Shown here: positions 53,701-56,700 of the stretch, piece by piece
Numbering within the stretch: the first letter of the stretch is position 1
How the letters are laid out: every line of letters begins with the position of its first letter
From: Odiellus spinosus
Lineage: Eukaryota; Arthropoda; Arachnida; Opiliones; Phalangiidae
Direction: 5' to 3'
DNA: 64,000 bases
Assembly: GCA_963920705.1 (NCBI GenBank)
Contig: OY987233.1
Coordinates: 15,487,459-15,551,458, forward strand
Made by a program: the position numbers and the translations under genes
Notes under the pieces: generated by a model
What the model was told of the DNA's origin: nothing
What the model saw: only the letters and a program-made list of their open reading frames with translations
Databases searched by the model: none

Positions 53701-56700
53701 AAATACAAATTAAAAATAGCCTAACTTCATTTGCATGTGAAAATCGAAATATTCTGCCTAAATTTAAAGAATCAGAAGCTAAATTAAAATCTGCTGTATA
53801 AAAAGTCTATCACTTCATTCCATAAAAGTAAACAGCGCCCTTAATACTCTCAGCAAAGGGTCAGGTAAATGTATTAGCCCATAACTTAAAACTAGCGAAA
53901 AAAGTTAACTATTGGAATATAGCTTATTTAGAGGCTCAAAAAATCTATCAAAAATAAGCAATTGTATGAAAAATTAAGTCTACAAACCTAAATTAAAGTT
54001 ACGTAAGATCAAAATCAAATTTTAGCTTAATTATGAAAGGGTTTACATTCCACAATATCATTGTTCTAAATATTTCCGATATGGTCCTTTGAACGCCCGA
54101 TACGCGCTACATTATACAGAATATAACCTTGCATGGACCTTACTTAATATTGTAAAATTGCTTATACAATTAGAGAAAGTGTCCATTTTAAGATTGCGAA
54201 ATTATATCTTGCCTATCATTCTATCATTCTTATTTGGCTACGTTCAGCGAAGTATACCGGAATGTCCGGTTAACTTTTAATTAGAGATGGTAACTCCGGT
54301 ACGTGTCGCTGAACGGACCCTTTGTTATCTTCCCATAGATCCCAGTATATAGTTCAAGGCAGGAAATCAATATTACTCTATTGTATATTTCGTCTCTAAT
54401 TGATAGCGCGTCCAAAGTTAGACTATTAATTATCTACGTTAAACTATCGTTCAAATAAAGTTTAATTTAGTAATATTAACAATGAAAATCTATCCTTATA
54501 GATAAAGATGAATAACAAAACCTGGGTGGGGTTTATAAGCGTCCTCTAACGGCCAAAACAGTGTAAGCAAAAGTAGAAACTCGTCTGCCTATTCTTTATA
54601 CATAGGAAGCCAATATTTAAAAACAAATTTTAAAAATTGCCCCCTTAAAGAAAAACTCTAACGCGTTTTTCATGAGTTTCAAATGGAATTTGATTGCCAT
54701 TTTCGGAAAGATCGTTAAAAAACGATTAAAAAAATATATATATGTAAGCCATAAAAACATTATAATTGCCATGTTTGATATTTTCAAAAACCAAAACTCC
54801 CGACCTTCGAAGTCACCACTATCATTACGTAACTATTATATAACCAGCCAGCCAATAGTTGATTCTCGCGCTTTTTCGCTAGCACGTGATGTGGATTATT
54901 CTTAAATCTTAATCCAGGAAGACCTACTTTTAATTTAAAACTTATGGCTACTCAAGTTTCAGAATTCTAGACAATCAAGTGAAAAAAATTATATACATAT
55001 TATATATTAAAGGGCAACTTGGAGTCATTGATAGAACAGCTTTTGAATTTATTTTCGCAATCACCATGTCAAAAAATGTATTAGAGAATTTTTTCGGAAT
55101 TTTTAGACACTTTTTTGGTGTTTAAATTAATTTCTAAGGTTTGGTAAAATTAGAATTTAGTAATTATTATAAATTCCGACCAATCATATTATTTCAGCCT
55201 TCAACAGCGCTTGTAATGTCCTATAACATTAAAAATAATATGCCGGTGTTGGATGCATAAGACCTTGACCATCAAACGCCGGGCTATTCTTTTAATGTTA
55301 GGACATTACAAGCGCTGTTAAAGGCTGAAATAATATGATTGGTCGGAATTTATATTTACTTTCATAGAAATTTTACCAAACTTTAGAAATTAATTTAAAC
55401 ACGAAAAACGTGTCTACTAATTGTTCGAAAATTCTCGAATACGTTTTTTGGCATGACAATTCCGAAAATAAATTAAAAATCTGTTTCATTTTTAGCTCCA
55501 AGTTTCCCTTTGAATTTATTAGAGATAGAGTTGAAAATAAAACTTTAATAGAGAGAAAACGTAAGAAAGTTTATTTTCAACTTAATTTACATTTTCTTGT
55601 CTATTTGGATTTTTTTCTTTAAAAACTCTGGAATCTAAAGGTGTCAAATAATGAGTACAGGTTTTTAATAATATGAAAAAGGTATAAAATATAATCTATA
55701 GACCTTCGAGGAAAAGAACGTGTGACAATCACATTTTTTCCAGCTTTTAATAATTTAAGTATACGGGAAAAGTGTTTACCTAGTGTATTATTTGCTAAGA
55801 TGACATATAATTTCTTAAGACCTTATATAGCCTTGAAACTAATAGTGGCCTAAACCCTACAAAACGATTGTGTTTGAAAGAATTCTACTTATTTAATCAT
55901 TTTGAAATTTATTCCTAAATTATATACATAAGTGGTATTTTAATTTATTTCTTTAAAGGAAGACAGGCAACTGTTTCCATGAAATCCAATATATCGAACT
56001 TCGGCGATTGTAACCGTAATAAAACTAAAGCTGCGTGCATACTATAGACCTTAGAATCGATTTAAACCGTTTCAAAACGTTTCGCTAGAGTCGTGTGAAC
56101 GGAAAACCGTCTTTTCTCGAATCGATTTGATTTGATTTCTCGAAACTGTTTCGGGAACCGGTTTCGTAACGATTCGGTTTCAACAACCGATTGATAAAGC
56201 TACAATAAATCGATTTATAAAGATAATGCTTGAACACGTGACGCTTAAAATAATTCCTGTCGATTTGAATATCGGTTTGATTTTACCGTTTCAAATCGAT
56301 TAAGAAAAATGGCAGTGACCGTAGGTAGCTGTTGTTATTTTAAAACCTGGACCTTTTTTGCCCAATTTTTTTAGCTACGGTCACACTAGCACTTCTTAAT
56401 CGATTTGAAACGGTAAAATCAAACCGAATCGGTACGAAGCTTGTTCCCGAAGCAGTTTCGAGAAATCGAATCAAATCGATTCGATAAAAGACGGTTTCAC
56501 GTTCACACGACTCTATCGAAACGTTTAGAAATGGTTTAAATCGATTCCAACATGAACGCAGATATAGAAATATATTTAACAACCAATTCGGAATTTTTTT
56601 CAATTTTTAAATGTGATTAAATTGGCCAGCTTTGGCGTCAGAACAATTTGACAAGGCTCGAATCGAGTCACAATGCGTATCTACTTTAATTCGGCCTTGC

